Below are positions 22,619 to 33,533 of a stretch of DNA of 64,000 nt, piece by piece. The stretch's first letter is position 1; each line of letters starts with the position of its first letter. A program made the translations under genes and the position numbers. The stretch is taken from assembly GCF_033568475.1 (NCBI RefSeq), contig NW_027331831.1, forward strand, positions 1,054,001 through 1,118,000, in the 5' to 3' direction. Source of the stretch: Henckelia pumila. Taxonomy: Eukaryota; Streptophyta; Magnoliopsida; Lamiales; Gesneriaceae. The notes beneath the pieces are model-generated. The model was not told where the DNA came from. It did no database searches and was given only the letters and a program-made list of their open reading frames with translations.

Positions 22619-23156
22619 TGTTAGGTATCAGCTGTCCAGGTGACCTAAGACTTCTCCTTTCACTCGTTGAACGTTCCTTCCTGCAAAATAACAAAGAAAA
22701 CCAGCAGCAAGAAGAAAGAGCAGAAAAGAACAGGAAAAAGAACGGCAGTTCAATAAAAAGGAAGAAATCGGCAAGCACCGGGGCTCAGACGCGTTGACTC
22801 TCCAACAATACAACAATCCATGGTGAAGACACAAAAGGATTTCCCAATCCCAGAAAACCCACGCTCGCTACGCTCACTGCCCTCTCCAAAGGATCGTTCG
22901 CCTCACACAGAGGATATCTTCACGCTCATCTCATAATCGTGTGAGCTATACCATATATAAGAGGATAGGGCTGATCATAAAGGCATCCGCCCACAAAGAA
23001 GGGCTGCTCCATGTTTTACGCAGAGAAGGAACACACAATTCAAAGGAGGAGGCGCACATTTAATTCCTCACGACTGATAAGAGAAGAAGGGGAATTATAT
23101 TATGGTTTGTACTGGGCTGTGAAAGTATAAGATAGTAATTGGGCCAAAGCCCAACA
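22619..23156 (-). repeat. 3' LTR of the young Copia element
   Basis: Ends TGTTAGGT...CCCAACA. The polypurine tract AAAAAGGTGGAGATT lies directly inside it on the minus strand (23157-23171). Confidence 0.95.
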
Positions 23157-23252
23157 AATCTCCACCTTTTTGGCCTAACACCGGTTCACTGATTATGAGA
23201 GTCACTTACAGTCATCATCATTGCCCCACAACAAACACAAAGTCAGTACAAA

Positions 23253-26200
23253 TCAGTCGGAAGTATCAAAGTTTAAAATTTTCAAACACGATCTAAACTT
23301 TTCAACAGATAAGCACTTAGTTCCCATATCAGCAGGATTAAATTCAGAAGGAATCTTTTCAAGATAGACAATACCTTTTGCCACCACATCACGAATGTAG
23401 TGGAACCTAACATCAATATGTTTAGTTCTATCATGAAAAACAGGATTCTTACACAGTTGGATGCCGGATTGACTATCAGAAAATACAACAACTTCACCTT
23501 CAAGAAAACCAATTTCAGAAATGATTCCTTTCAACCAAATAGCTTCTTTTAACGCTTCAGTTACAGCTACATACTCAGATTCGGTGGTTGAAAGGGCAAC
23601 AATGTGTTGTAATTGAGATTTCCAGCTAATACAAGCACCACACAATGTAAACACATAAGAAGTTGTAGATTTTCTATTGTCCCTATCATTGGCATAATTA
23701 GAATCCACATATCCTATCAATTTAACACCAGTTTCAGATCTGGAAAATTTTAAACCATATTTCACAGAACCATTCAAATATCTCAACAGAAATTTGAGAG
23801 CTTCCCAATGGTAAACTCCGGGATCAGACATATAACGACTCAAACAACTCACAGAATAAGCAATATCAGGCCTTGTTCTAACCATTAAATACATGACAGA
23901 ACCAATAGCATTTGAATAAGGCACATTCTTCATGCATTTAACATCATATTCAGTTTTAGGAGATTGCTCTTTACTTAGAACAAAATGACCAGCTAGAGGC
24001 ACATTGACAGGTTTGGCATTTGACATGGAAAATTTACTCAAAACCTTCTTAACATAAGTATCCTGATTCAATAAAATGATAGACTGCTTTCTATCCCTAT
24101 AAATATTCATGCCAAGAATTCGTTTAGCATCTCCTAGGAATTTCATATCAAATTTAGCACTCAAGCAATTTTTGACATGCTCAACAGTTTTCACACAAGA
24201 ACTAATCAATAGCATATCATCCACATAGATAAGCAAGAAAACTGAAACTTTAGCATTTTGTTTGAAATACAAGCAATGGTCATAATTACTTCTAGTAAAG
24301 CCCAAAGAAAGCATGCATTCATCAAACTTTTTATTCCATTGCCTAGGAGATTGCTTCAAGCCATACAGAGATTTCTTGAGCAAACAAACATGATCAGGAT
24401 ACTTATTATTAACAAAACCTTCAGGTTGCCTCATAAAAATTTTCTCATTTAGTTCACCATGTAAAAAGGCAGTTTTAACATCTAACTGTTTCAACTCCCA
24501 ATCAAACTGAGCAACAAGGGCAAGCATAATTCTAACAGTAGTAAATTTCACAACAGGAGCATATATTTCGGTATAATCTATCCCTTCTTTTTGAGTAAAG
24601 CCCTTGGCTACCAACCTAGCTTTAAATCTAACAGATTCAGATTCATTTTTGATCTTAAACAACCACTTACAGTCCACAACAGAACAATTTTCAAGTTTAG
24701 GCACAAGAATCCAAGTATTGTTAACATGCAAAGAATTAATTTCTTCTTTCATTGCATTTAACCATTTCCCAGAATTTTCAGATTTTAAAGCTTCGCCATA
24801 CGACTTAGGTTCAACATTATCAATAGATTCAAATACACTGAATGCATAAGAAGTCATGTGAAAGTTATCAAAGTGTTGTGGAGGCCTAATATTCCTTCTA
24901 GACCTATCTCTAGCTAATTGATAATCATTCAAGTCATTTTCATGCACATTTTCAACAGTTTCCTCATGCACATCAGATTCATCAATAGTATTTTCAGATA
25001 GATTATCAGATACTTCATCCACAACAGGCACATTCTGCACATTTTCAGAAACAAGACTTGGACCTGACAAATGCTCCACCTTGTTTGGAGCAGTGGCAGG
25101 TTGGGGAATGGGTAAGGGAGCAGATAAACATGGAAAATCAGATTCATTGAAAACAACATCCCTACTGATTACCACTTTAAAACCAGTTTGATCCCTTAAC
25201 CACAATCTATAACCCTTAACCCCATCAGGATAGCCAAGAAAAATACATTTTACTGATCTAGGTTCAAGTTTATCTTGTTTTTGATGCACAAATGCAGAAC
25301 AACCAAAAACTTTCAAGTTTGACAAATTAATTTGCGTACCAGACCATACAAATTCTGGACACTTACCATTCAAAGGCACAGAAGGGGACCTATTTATCAA
25401 ATAAGCTGCTGTACAAACAGCTTTACCCCAGAACTTTTTTGAAAGACCAGAACATGCAAGCATACACCTCACCCTTTCAAGTAAAGTTCTATTCATACGT
25501 TCAGCAACACCATTTTGCTGAGGTGTATAAGGGACAGTCTTGTGTCTTTGAATACCAGATTCAGCACATAGGTTGTCAAACAGTTTGTTACAAAATTCAA
25601 GACCATTATCGGTTCTTAGAATTTTAATTTTCTTACCAGTTTGATTTTCAATCAAGTTTTTCCAGTTTTTAAACTTTTCAAATACATCAGATTTGTTTTT
25701 CAATAAAAACACCCAAACTTTCCTTGAAAAATCATCAATCACAGATAAGAAATATTGATTTCCACCATGCGTGGGCACACTAGCAGGACCCCAAACATCA
25801 GCATGCAAATATTCAAGAATTTCAGAAGTGACATATTGTTTGGGACTTGGGGAATGTGGAAACTTGACCCTAGATTGTTTGCCAAGAACACATGCATCAC
25901 AAAATGGCACACAAGACAATTTTTCAGTACCAAAGTAACCATCTTTATGCAAAATTTATAAACCTTTAGAACTCATGTGACCTAGTCTTTTGTGCCACAA
26001 ATCAGTTTTATCACTCAAGACAGCATTCACAAAGTTTTGCATACAAGATTCAGGTTCAGCATGACAAACATACAAGTTTCTCAATTTTTCAGCTTTGAAA
26101 ATCACCAAAGAACCTTTCAAAATTTTCATTACCCCGTTACCCCATCTACCCTGTAATCCATCATCTTCCAAAGCAGCATAGGAAATCAAATTATGACATA

Positions 26201-27314
26201 AATCAGGAACATGTCTAACATTTTTCAAAGTCAGCACATAACCTGAATCAAATTTCAAACATACATCACCAAGACCAGCAACTTGGCACATCTTTTCATT
26301 AGCCATAGAAACAGACCCATGCTTCACTTCTTTATAATTAGAAAACAGATTTTTGAATGGAGACATGTGAAAAGTGCACGCAGAATCTACAAGCCATTCA
26401 TTTTCACACAAAGCACTTGAATGCACAGAATTCACAGTAGGCACATCACATACTTCAGTCACCATAAAAACATCACCCATGTTTTCACTAGAAGAAGCCA
26501 TATTAGCAATATCATCATGCTGATTTTTGTAATTCTGGTTTTGTTTTTGTTTAGGCCTTGAACAATCTTTAATGTAATGACCTGTTTCACCATAATTAAA
26601 ACACTTTCTATTTTTAGGCCTCGACTGAGATCTTTGCTTACTTTTACCTCTGTTTTTAGCAAAAGATTGGTTATGATTGTTTGAATGTCTTTGAAAACGA
26701 TTTTTAGACCTTCCCCTAACAAACATAACCTCACCAGAATTATTACCACCCCTATTGCTTTTCAAATCGATCTCTTTGCTTTTCAGACCATTCACAACAG
26801 TTTCTAATGTTATATTATCTCTACCATACTTAATAGCAGATTTAACATCACTGTAAGAATCAGGAATAGCATTCAAGAGAACAATAGGTGTGTAATCATC
26901 AATGTGTTTATCTCCTGTTTGCTTAATATCTTGAATTAGTTTGGTAAACACATCAATATTTTCATCAATGTCCTTGCTCAAATCTAGTTTGAAACGGAAA
27001 AATTTTTCAAGTAAAAACAATTTACTCGGTAGTGAAGTCTCCGTATAGAGCTCTTCTAATTTTTCCCAAAGTTCTTTGGCCGATTTCAGTTTACCCACTT
27101 TTCTTAACACATAATCAGATAAATTCAAGATAATAGAGGAGTAAGCAAATTCATCCATTTCAGCTTTTTTCTCAGCCGTTTCGGCAGCAGGATACGACAA
27201 ATCTATTGCTTTGAAAACTTTTTGTTGTATTAAAATTCCTTTCATTTTCTGCTGCCAAATTGAGAAATCAGTTTTCCCATTAAAAGGTTCAAGATTAAAA
27301 CCAGTGAACGACAT
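23253..27314 (-). pseudogene. Copia gag-pol polyprotein with one in-frame stop
   Basis: Starts at ATG 27314 (MSFTGFNLEPFNG). Gag is followed by a knuckle reading CFNYGETGHYIKDC, where the second zinc cysteine is Tyr. The protease site reads VDSACTFHM; most relatives have Gly where this has Ala. GAG-pre-integrase (WHKRLGHMSSKGL) is followed at 25953-25955 by TAA. The frame then continues unbroken for 899 codons: CDACVLGKQSR, the integrase core (HADVWGP, TDNGLEF, PQQNGVAERMNRT), RT (LDVKTAFLHGEL, YVDDMLLI) and RNase H (RPDIAYSV, TTESEYVA, RTKHIDVRFHYIRD), ending at 23253. One stop and one lost cysteine are the only defects I see. Confidence 0.93.
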
Positions 27315-27685
27315 TTTTTCACACAGAAAAATCACTGAAACTTTTTCACACACAAAAAAGGCAGTAAACTCACAAATAAGAGCAGTCACAACGGAAGCCA
27401 CTTAAAATCACAAAAGTAACACAGTCAACGCAAATAAGCACATAAGTCCTAGAAATCTACCAGCACGTAATCCCAGAACCTAAACCGCGGCCAGCGGCTA
27501 CTACAAATGCGATAAAAGAGGTTCAAGCCAATTTACCAGAGCGAAACTCTAAGTAAGAGTTTCGATCCCACGAACCAGAACGACACCCAAAGGCGACGAA
27601 GGAAGGCACGCTGTCCAGGAGGCTCGGCTGCAGTTGCTGTCCAGGCGGCTCGGCTGACTTGACGACTAACCAGTGACTCGATGGA

Positions 27686-27750
27686 CGGCGGGCAGAGGCA
27701 GCGACGGGCAGAGGCAGCGACGGGCAGAGACAGCGACGGGCAGAGGCTGG
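27686..27750. repeat. 16-bp minisatellite in the Copia leader
   Basis: About four tandem units like gacgggcagaggcagc lie in a GC-rich stretch (27560-27835) between primer site and gag, in marked contrast to the AT-rich surroundings. Confidence 0.85.
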
Positions 27751-27820
27751 CGGCGATGGCACCCAAAAACGACGGCGAACGGCTGCTGTCCTGGACGCGG
27801 CGGTGGCTCGGCTAACCAGT

Positions 27821-27833
27821 GGCTCTGATACCA
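27821..27833 (-). other. Primer binding site (initiator tRNA-Met), young Copia element
   Basis: The minus strand reads TGGTATCAGAGCC one base inside the 5' LTR. Confidence 0.95.
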
Positions 27834-27834
27834 C

Positions 27835-28372
27835 TGTTAGGTATCAGCTGTCCAGGTGACCTAAGACTTCTCCTTTCACTCGTTGAATGTTCCTTCCTGC
27901 AAAATAACAAAGAAAACCAGCAGCCAGAAGAAAGAGCAGAAAAGAACAGGAAAAAGAACGGCAGTTCAATAAAAAGGAAGAAATCGGCAAGCACCGGGGC
28001 TCAGACGCGTTGACTCTCCAACAATACAGCAATCCATGGTGAAGACACAAAAGGATTTCCCAATCCCAGAAAACCCACGCTCGCTACGCTCACTGCCCTC
28101 TCCAAAGGATCGTTCGCCTCACACAGAGGATATCTTCACGCTAATCTCATAATCGTGTGAGCTATACCATATATAAGAGGATAGGGCTGATCATAAAGGC
28201 AGCCGCCCACAAAGAAGGGCTGCTCCATGTTTTACGCAGAGAAGGAACACACAATTCAAAGGAGGAGGCGCACATTTAATTCCTCACGACTGATAAGAGA
28301 AGAAGGGGAATTATATGATGGTTTGGACTGGGCTGTGAAAGTATAAGATAGTAATTGGGCCAAAGCCCAACA
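27835..28372 (-). repeat. 5' LTR of the young Copia element
   Basis: 538 bp, differing from 22619-23156 at seven positions by my count, no indels seen. Confidence 0.95.
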
Positions 28373-28779
28373 GTACATTTATTTAAACCATACGAGTGTC
28401 CAAGAAAATTTTAAACGTCAAAATTAAATTTAAACTTCCGCTGCGTTTTGGACACGATAGAGATCCGAGATCCAACAATTTTATGTGTGACCGATATTTT
28501 GGTCTCATCCTTTGAGGAGTAATATAATAGGACCCATCTTGATAACCATGGAAAAATTAGAGGAATTTCGGTACTACACGATTCTGTTTTGTTATTGAAA
28601 TAACTTGAATTTACTGAGAGATAAACTTGAAGATAATAACTTGGAATAACTCGTAGAAGATGAGCAAAACTAATTTTGAGGTTGTGATGAGGATAAATTT
28701 TAGTCGCTACTGTCATTTAAATACTATTTTGTTACTTAAGAATTTTAAGCTTCCACATGTTATCTTTTTGTCTTCGTAA

Positions 28780-30200
28780 ATGAATATTTTGGTTATAAAT
28801 AGATTTGATTGGATAAATCTTATACTCATTTGCAAATAACACGGGTGTCATTGACTCCGGAGATAGGGTCCATAAGTTTTGTTTGGAACATATATATGAG
28901 AATGAATAAGATTTGCTGGATGTTGAAAGAATTTTTTTAACATATAAGTACTTAGTAACTTGTGAATTATGTGTATCAGGTGTAGTGTTGTAACACAGAC
29001 GATAAAATGTAGTGCAATAAAGAATATAACACAAGTACTAGTGCCAAATTAAAACTTAACTCCCTTGAAAAATCAAGTAAGTAAACTGCATCATAAAATT
29101 CAACTAACAAAAATAATCAATAACCACATATGCAAACACTGTGAAAATTGAAAATCAAAAATCGAATCAATGAACAACTCCCCAACGACCAAGTGTTGTG
29201 GTTAGAGTAGGGCTGACATACCGTACAAAAATATCGACTTATATCGATATCGTACCGAAATTTTTTCGATATACAGATATTTTTTCGATATATTGAATTT
29301 TTTTTTTGGTATCTATACGGTATCAATATGAATTTTTTCTATACCAAAATTTCAAATTTTCGATATCGATATGAATTTTTTTTATACCGATATTTTTATT
29401 ACGATATACCAAAAAACCACCCCTAATTGAGAGTCCTCAACAGTACTTCATGACAACACAACACAACACAACAAAACACTGATGCTTGGTTAATCGAGCT
29501 CTTCAGAATAATTCGATCTTTAACCTAAAAAAGATCTCTTGATAGATACCAAAACAAGAAAAGAAGAGTTTCATAAAAAAATAATGTCTTTTAAATATAA
29601 GAGATCATATATAGAGTTAATTCTATTAATAGTCTAGAAAGACAAAACTCTACTACATAATATTATCAAAAAATAAAATAAAATATATTAAATAAAATAA
29701 AATATATTAGAAATTTATGTCTTGCATGCCAAGACATTTTTCCTTTCAGATGTCATTTTTTTTTAACAAGAAAATTGTAATTTAGAAAGCACATAAAATA
29801 AATATGAGCAAAATTTGGAAAATATGTTTGATCAAACTTTAAAAAAAAAAGAAGAAAGAATAACCATGTTCGATGTAATGAATTGTAATGTCTTAATTAC
29901 ATTCGATGACTGTTTCCACTATATCAAGATGAGTTTTTCTAGCGTGCTTATGTACTCACTTACATGTATTTTTGAATTGCTCTAAAATACACAAAGATTG
30001 AATCAAATAGTTTTAAAAATATTTTTAGTTTGTTATCTGTGCATTATATTAAGATCGTTATTTTATAAATAATTCCTAATTACTAGACTAACTTTATCTT
30101 TTTAATATTGCACAATAAAACCTCTATTTATATTAACTCTATCCCAATTATATTACTATGCTTTTTTCATACAGAATGTTAATTATACTGACAAGTTTCT
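28780..30200. repeat. Diverged copy of the 16200-17200 segment
   Basis: See the partner entry for matched landmarks. This copy is longer because of a MITE (29208-29425) and other inserted sequence, and it has a single unit of the block that is tandemly doubled in the partner. No coding potential. Confidence 0.6.
29208..29425. mobile_element. MITE-like element rich in TATCGATA repeats (hAT-type ends)
   Basis: Left end TAGGGCTGACATACCG; right end reverse-complements to TAGGGGTGG. Both begin with TAGGG, as in many hAT elements. The interior is many variants of ataccgatat/tatcgatatc that can fold back. Flanking 8-mers ggttagag and attgagag match at only 5 of 8 positions, so the target duplication has decayed or the boundary is off. 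Confidence 0.55.
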
Positions 30201-33200
30201 AATTTTAATTTACTCTTATTTAATTATGCTTATATAAATGATTACCTTTCCAATAGTGAGTCTTTATTTCCACTTCATTTTTTGTTATTTATACTTCATT
30301 TAATGTATAAACTTTATGCATAAAGGCCAATGACCAATTGGTCTAATGACACCAATTTCTCCAAATTTGGGAGAGGTCAAGGATTCTAAACCCACAACCC
30401 CACCCCTTTGTCAAAAAAAATAAAATTATGCACAAATAAAATCCAAATAACATAATTATATGATTCCAGATTAAATAAAGGTATATTAGGAAAAGAATAA
30501 AAAAATTATTAAATAAAGATACATGCTTATATATTTGTATAAAGATTTTATTGCACCAAACTCCCCATGTGATATATTAAAAATACATTTTTTTCCTCCT
30601 GTGAAATTTTAATAGACATCTTAGATCTTAATCTTTTGTAATAGTTGCAGGTTAACTCTTGCCTCAATGAGTTATTGAACACGCGTAATTACATTGTCTA
30701 ATCAACAATTTTTTTGATAATATTAGCTCTATGATACAACATTAGGTCTATAGTACGAAAATATCATTTTATTGTAGTATTTTTTTATATTTACTCTAAT
30801 ATATCACGTGTATTTGTGAATACAAATTATGTATTTTGATGTGGGTGATGTATATGAGTAGATATGAAAATTATTACAATAATAAAAGGTCATTTTCGTA
30901 TCATAATCCTAATATTATATTTAAAAAATGGTTATTTTGGCGGAAAAACAGCGCATGTTTAACAAAATCATCGTGACAAGTGTTAAACGTGCAACTATTA
31001 CAAAAGGTTAAGGACTTGGACGCCAATTAAAATTTCACAAAGAAAAATTGTGCATTTTCAATATTTCACAGAAAGTTTTGATGCAATAAACTCTATAATT
31101 AAGACACATCACACATGTAGTACTAAAATGAAATGAGTGTACATTGAACGCTAAATGCACATAAATAAACAAAAAATAGTGATCACGCAGTGATAGAAGC
31201 TCTATGCGCGTAAAACAGGAAAAAGTAGTACTTGCCAAAGATGTAGATATATATATATAAATAAAAGTCACGTGCGATGCACGTGAACATTTTTTATTGT
31301 AAATAAACGTTGTTAAATAAATTAATTGAGATGAGAAGATATTAACAAGCAGTTAATAAATGATTTTCATAGTAATAATATATACTTTTTGAAAAATAAA
31401 AATATATTACATTTCTTAGTGATATAATCAATATAACATTCGACATTGCAACTAATAAAAATATTTGTAACATTTTCGAACAATGTAACACTTGCAGTTT
31501 CAATGTTTATATTATTTATGGTCATGATTATTTTTCATGCACATTAACAGTTTAGAATAAGACATTATCAATAAGCTTATAAATATAAGTGTTACGTTTA
31601 TTATATTTTTACATTAACATAATATTGATATTGAAACTTATCTAATTATTACAGCTCGATCGAGTTTTTTATTTTTTTTTTATTAATCTTGATAAATTGA
31701 CATGCTTCATACCATGAATTCGTCTTATTTTCTATCTAATGTATGTATGATTTATTCTGTATTTGTTAATAAGTAAGATATGTTAATCAAATTATATTAA
31801 ATATGATTTTATTAATTTTCTATGTTATATGTTGATCATTATTGATTTACGAAAAAAAAATTGGTATAGATGATTCATTCTAAACCTTAATTTAAATTAT
31901 TGCGTCATATATATTTTTATTTTATATGTGGGATTTTCTCTTTTTAGCGATTTTCATATCATGTATTTTTTATTCTCCATGAAAGAATCATAATTATTAT
32001 CATCATCTTTAATAACAATTCTTGTGATATACTATTTTCATCAATTATTTGCATTTTTCTATCGTTATTATTTAATCAGACGGTCTCTTTTTTATGCTAA
32101 AAATATTTACTTGCAAAGAATAACAAATATTTCCTCATTTTTCATCTGCGTTCTGGTATTTTATCGTCTTCCATTACTTATATGTAAGTATCGTTAACAA
32201 TCATTGTATTTGTTGAAAATAATCTTTTCTTTTTTATTTCTCTTTTTCCAAAATCTACTGACATCTTTTTGCTTACAATGCTCTCATTGCTGAAATTTTT
32301 GATTGAATTTTGAATGTCTTTAATTACAAATGTAACATTCCATATTTTATCTCAACCGTTTTGTTGCATATTTTACTTTATTTACTTATCTGGTTGAAAA
32401 TTTGCATCAATGTAATTTTTACAGGATCTTTAATTTAATGTGAGATGTGTCATCCATAATTTCTAGACTTTTTTTTTTGATTTATTAACTAACCCATAGT
32501 AGATTGATTAACATAGATATATTTACAGACTTCAATAATATTTAAATAATATCAATATTATAGTTTTGCTAAAAACAATTGTCCAACTCTTGTAAAAATA
32601 TTCCTTCATTAATTGTAACATCATCTCGTAAAATAATTGTTATACTTTTTAGATTTTTTGAGGATGAAAACTATTTAATTTTTTAAATTTCAACTTTTAC
32701 ATATATGATATTTGTGTGTTGGTTTGTTCTTTATTTATTATTTTAGATTAAAAATGGACTCCACATGAATTGATTTATTTCAACACCAATGTGTAATTTA
32801 ATTTATATATATATATAAATAATGTTTAAAAATCTGATATTTTGTTATATTTATAAACTCATGATATAACTATTTAGTTCAATAGATCCTTACGCAAATT
32901 AAAATACATAATATTTTTTGTTGAAAAAATATGTCATTCCATCTACAAACAAATAAACACTAAAGTATTTTGGTGTTTCAATCTTTTAGGAAATTCGGTA
33001 ATTATTTAATTTAATTAAAATTTTTGTGAAAAAAATATGTTCACTTTATCTACAAGAAATAAAAACTAAAGTATTTTGATATTTCAATTTTTTTTTTTAA
33101 ACTGGAACCTTATATAATATGCACACATTGTCAATTTTGACCTTATCATAATAATTGATTTTACAAAAGTATCCTCATAAAATTTATCAAGTGTGTACTA

Positions 33201-33425
33201 ACCAATGACAAAGTTGAAAATACATAATGATAAATTTTGACCTTGATTTACACTTTGATGATGATGATATAGATAAGTAATATAATATATTACTTTTATG
33301 TCCTAGCCAATATTTAACTTTTACATTTATATCCTTATATTATTTATTTTTACATAAATTTGTGTAGAGTAAAAAAACAAAGTTGTAGATTCACAATTGT
33401 AAAAATTTACCCTTTTATTTACACT
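30201..33425. other. AT-rich intergenic region, no gene seen
   Basis: I see no coding exon, LTR or RNA gene. A perfect short inverted repeat, TCACGTGCGATGCACGTGA, lies at 31268-31286. It contains two CACGTG G-box cores and resembles a Helitron 3' hairpin, but no CTRR follows at the right distance on either strand. Confidence 0.5.
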
Positions 33426-33429
33426 TTTA

Positions 33430-33466
<37 letters not shown>

Positions 33467-33471
33467 GAGTA

Positions 33472-33510
<39 letters not shown>

Positions 33511-33512
33511 AT
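33430..33512. repeat. Compound microsatellite (AAT)n-(TA)n-(CA)n
   Basis: Three adjacent simple repeats (about 33430-33466, 33475-33497, 33497-33511) lie 20-100 bp beyond the stop codon of the HD-ZIP IV gene, probably inside its 3' UTR. Confidence 0.9.
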
Positions 33513-33533
33513 AAGAATCGAAAAGTATAAATG

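Larger units (their letters stand above)
22619..28372 (-). mobile_element. Young Copia LTR retrotransposon (5.75 kb), minus strand
   Basis: Two 538-bp LTRs (22619-23156, 27835-28372) are flanked by GTACA (22614-22618, 28373-28377). By eye I count 7 differences between them. The primer site is at 27821-27833. A single long gag-pol frame (27314 to 23253) carries one in-frame TAA, and a polypurine tract lies at 23157-23171. The short LTRs and gag-pol type fit the Tork/Tnt1-like Copia group. It sits inside the solo LTR and is therefore the younger insertion. With the stop and a damaged zinc knuckle this copy is probably inactive on its own. Confidence 0.95.
20925..28477 (+). mobile_element. Solo Copia LTR (about 1.8 kb) split by a nested Copia element
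   Basis: The two pieces 20925-22618 and 28378-28477 join across the nested element. The LTR starts TGTTAGAG and ends GATCCAACA, flanked by ATTTT at 20920-20924 and 28478-28482. No primer site follows and no polypurine tract precedes it, so it is a solo LTR left by recombination between two LTRs. It is related to the LTR at 59379-61244 (opposite strand): both share blocks such as ggataaggatcgctcgagct, the cctagggaatcatggggc region and taaacttccgctgc near the end. A (TA)-rich tract lies at 22093-22215. Confidence 0.88.

Noticed and set aside
22628..22834. ORF also found at 27844-28050
   Set aside because: Both are the same stretch of the 538-bp LTR.
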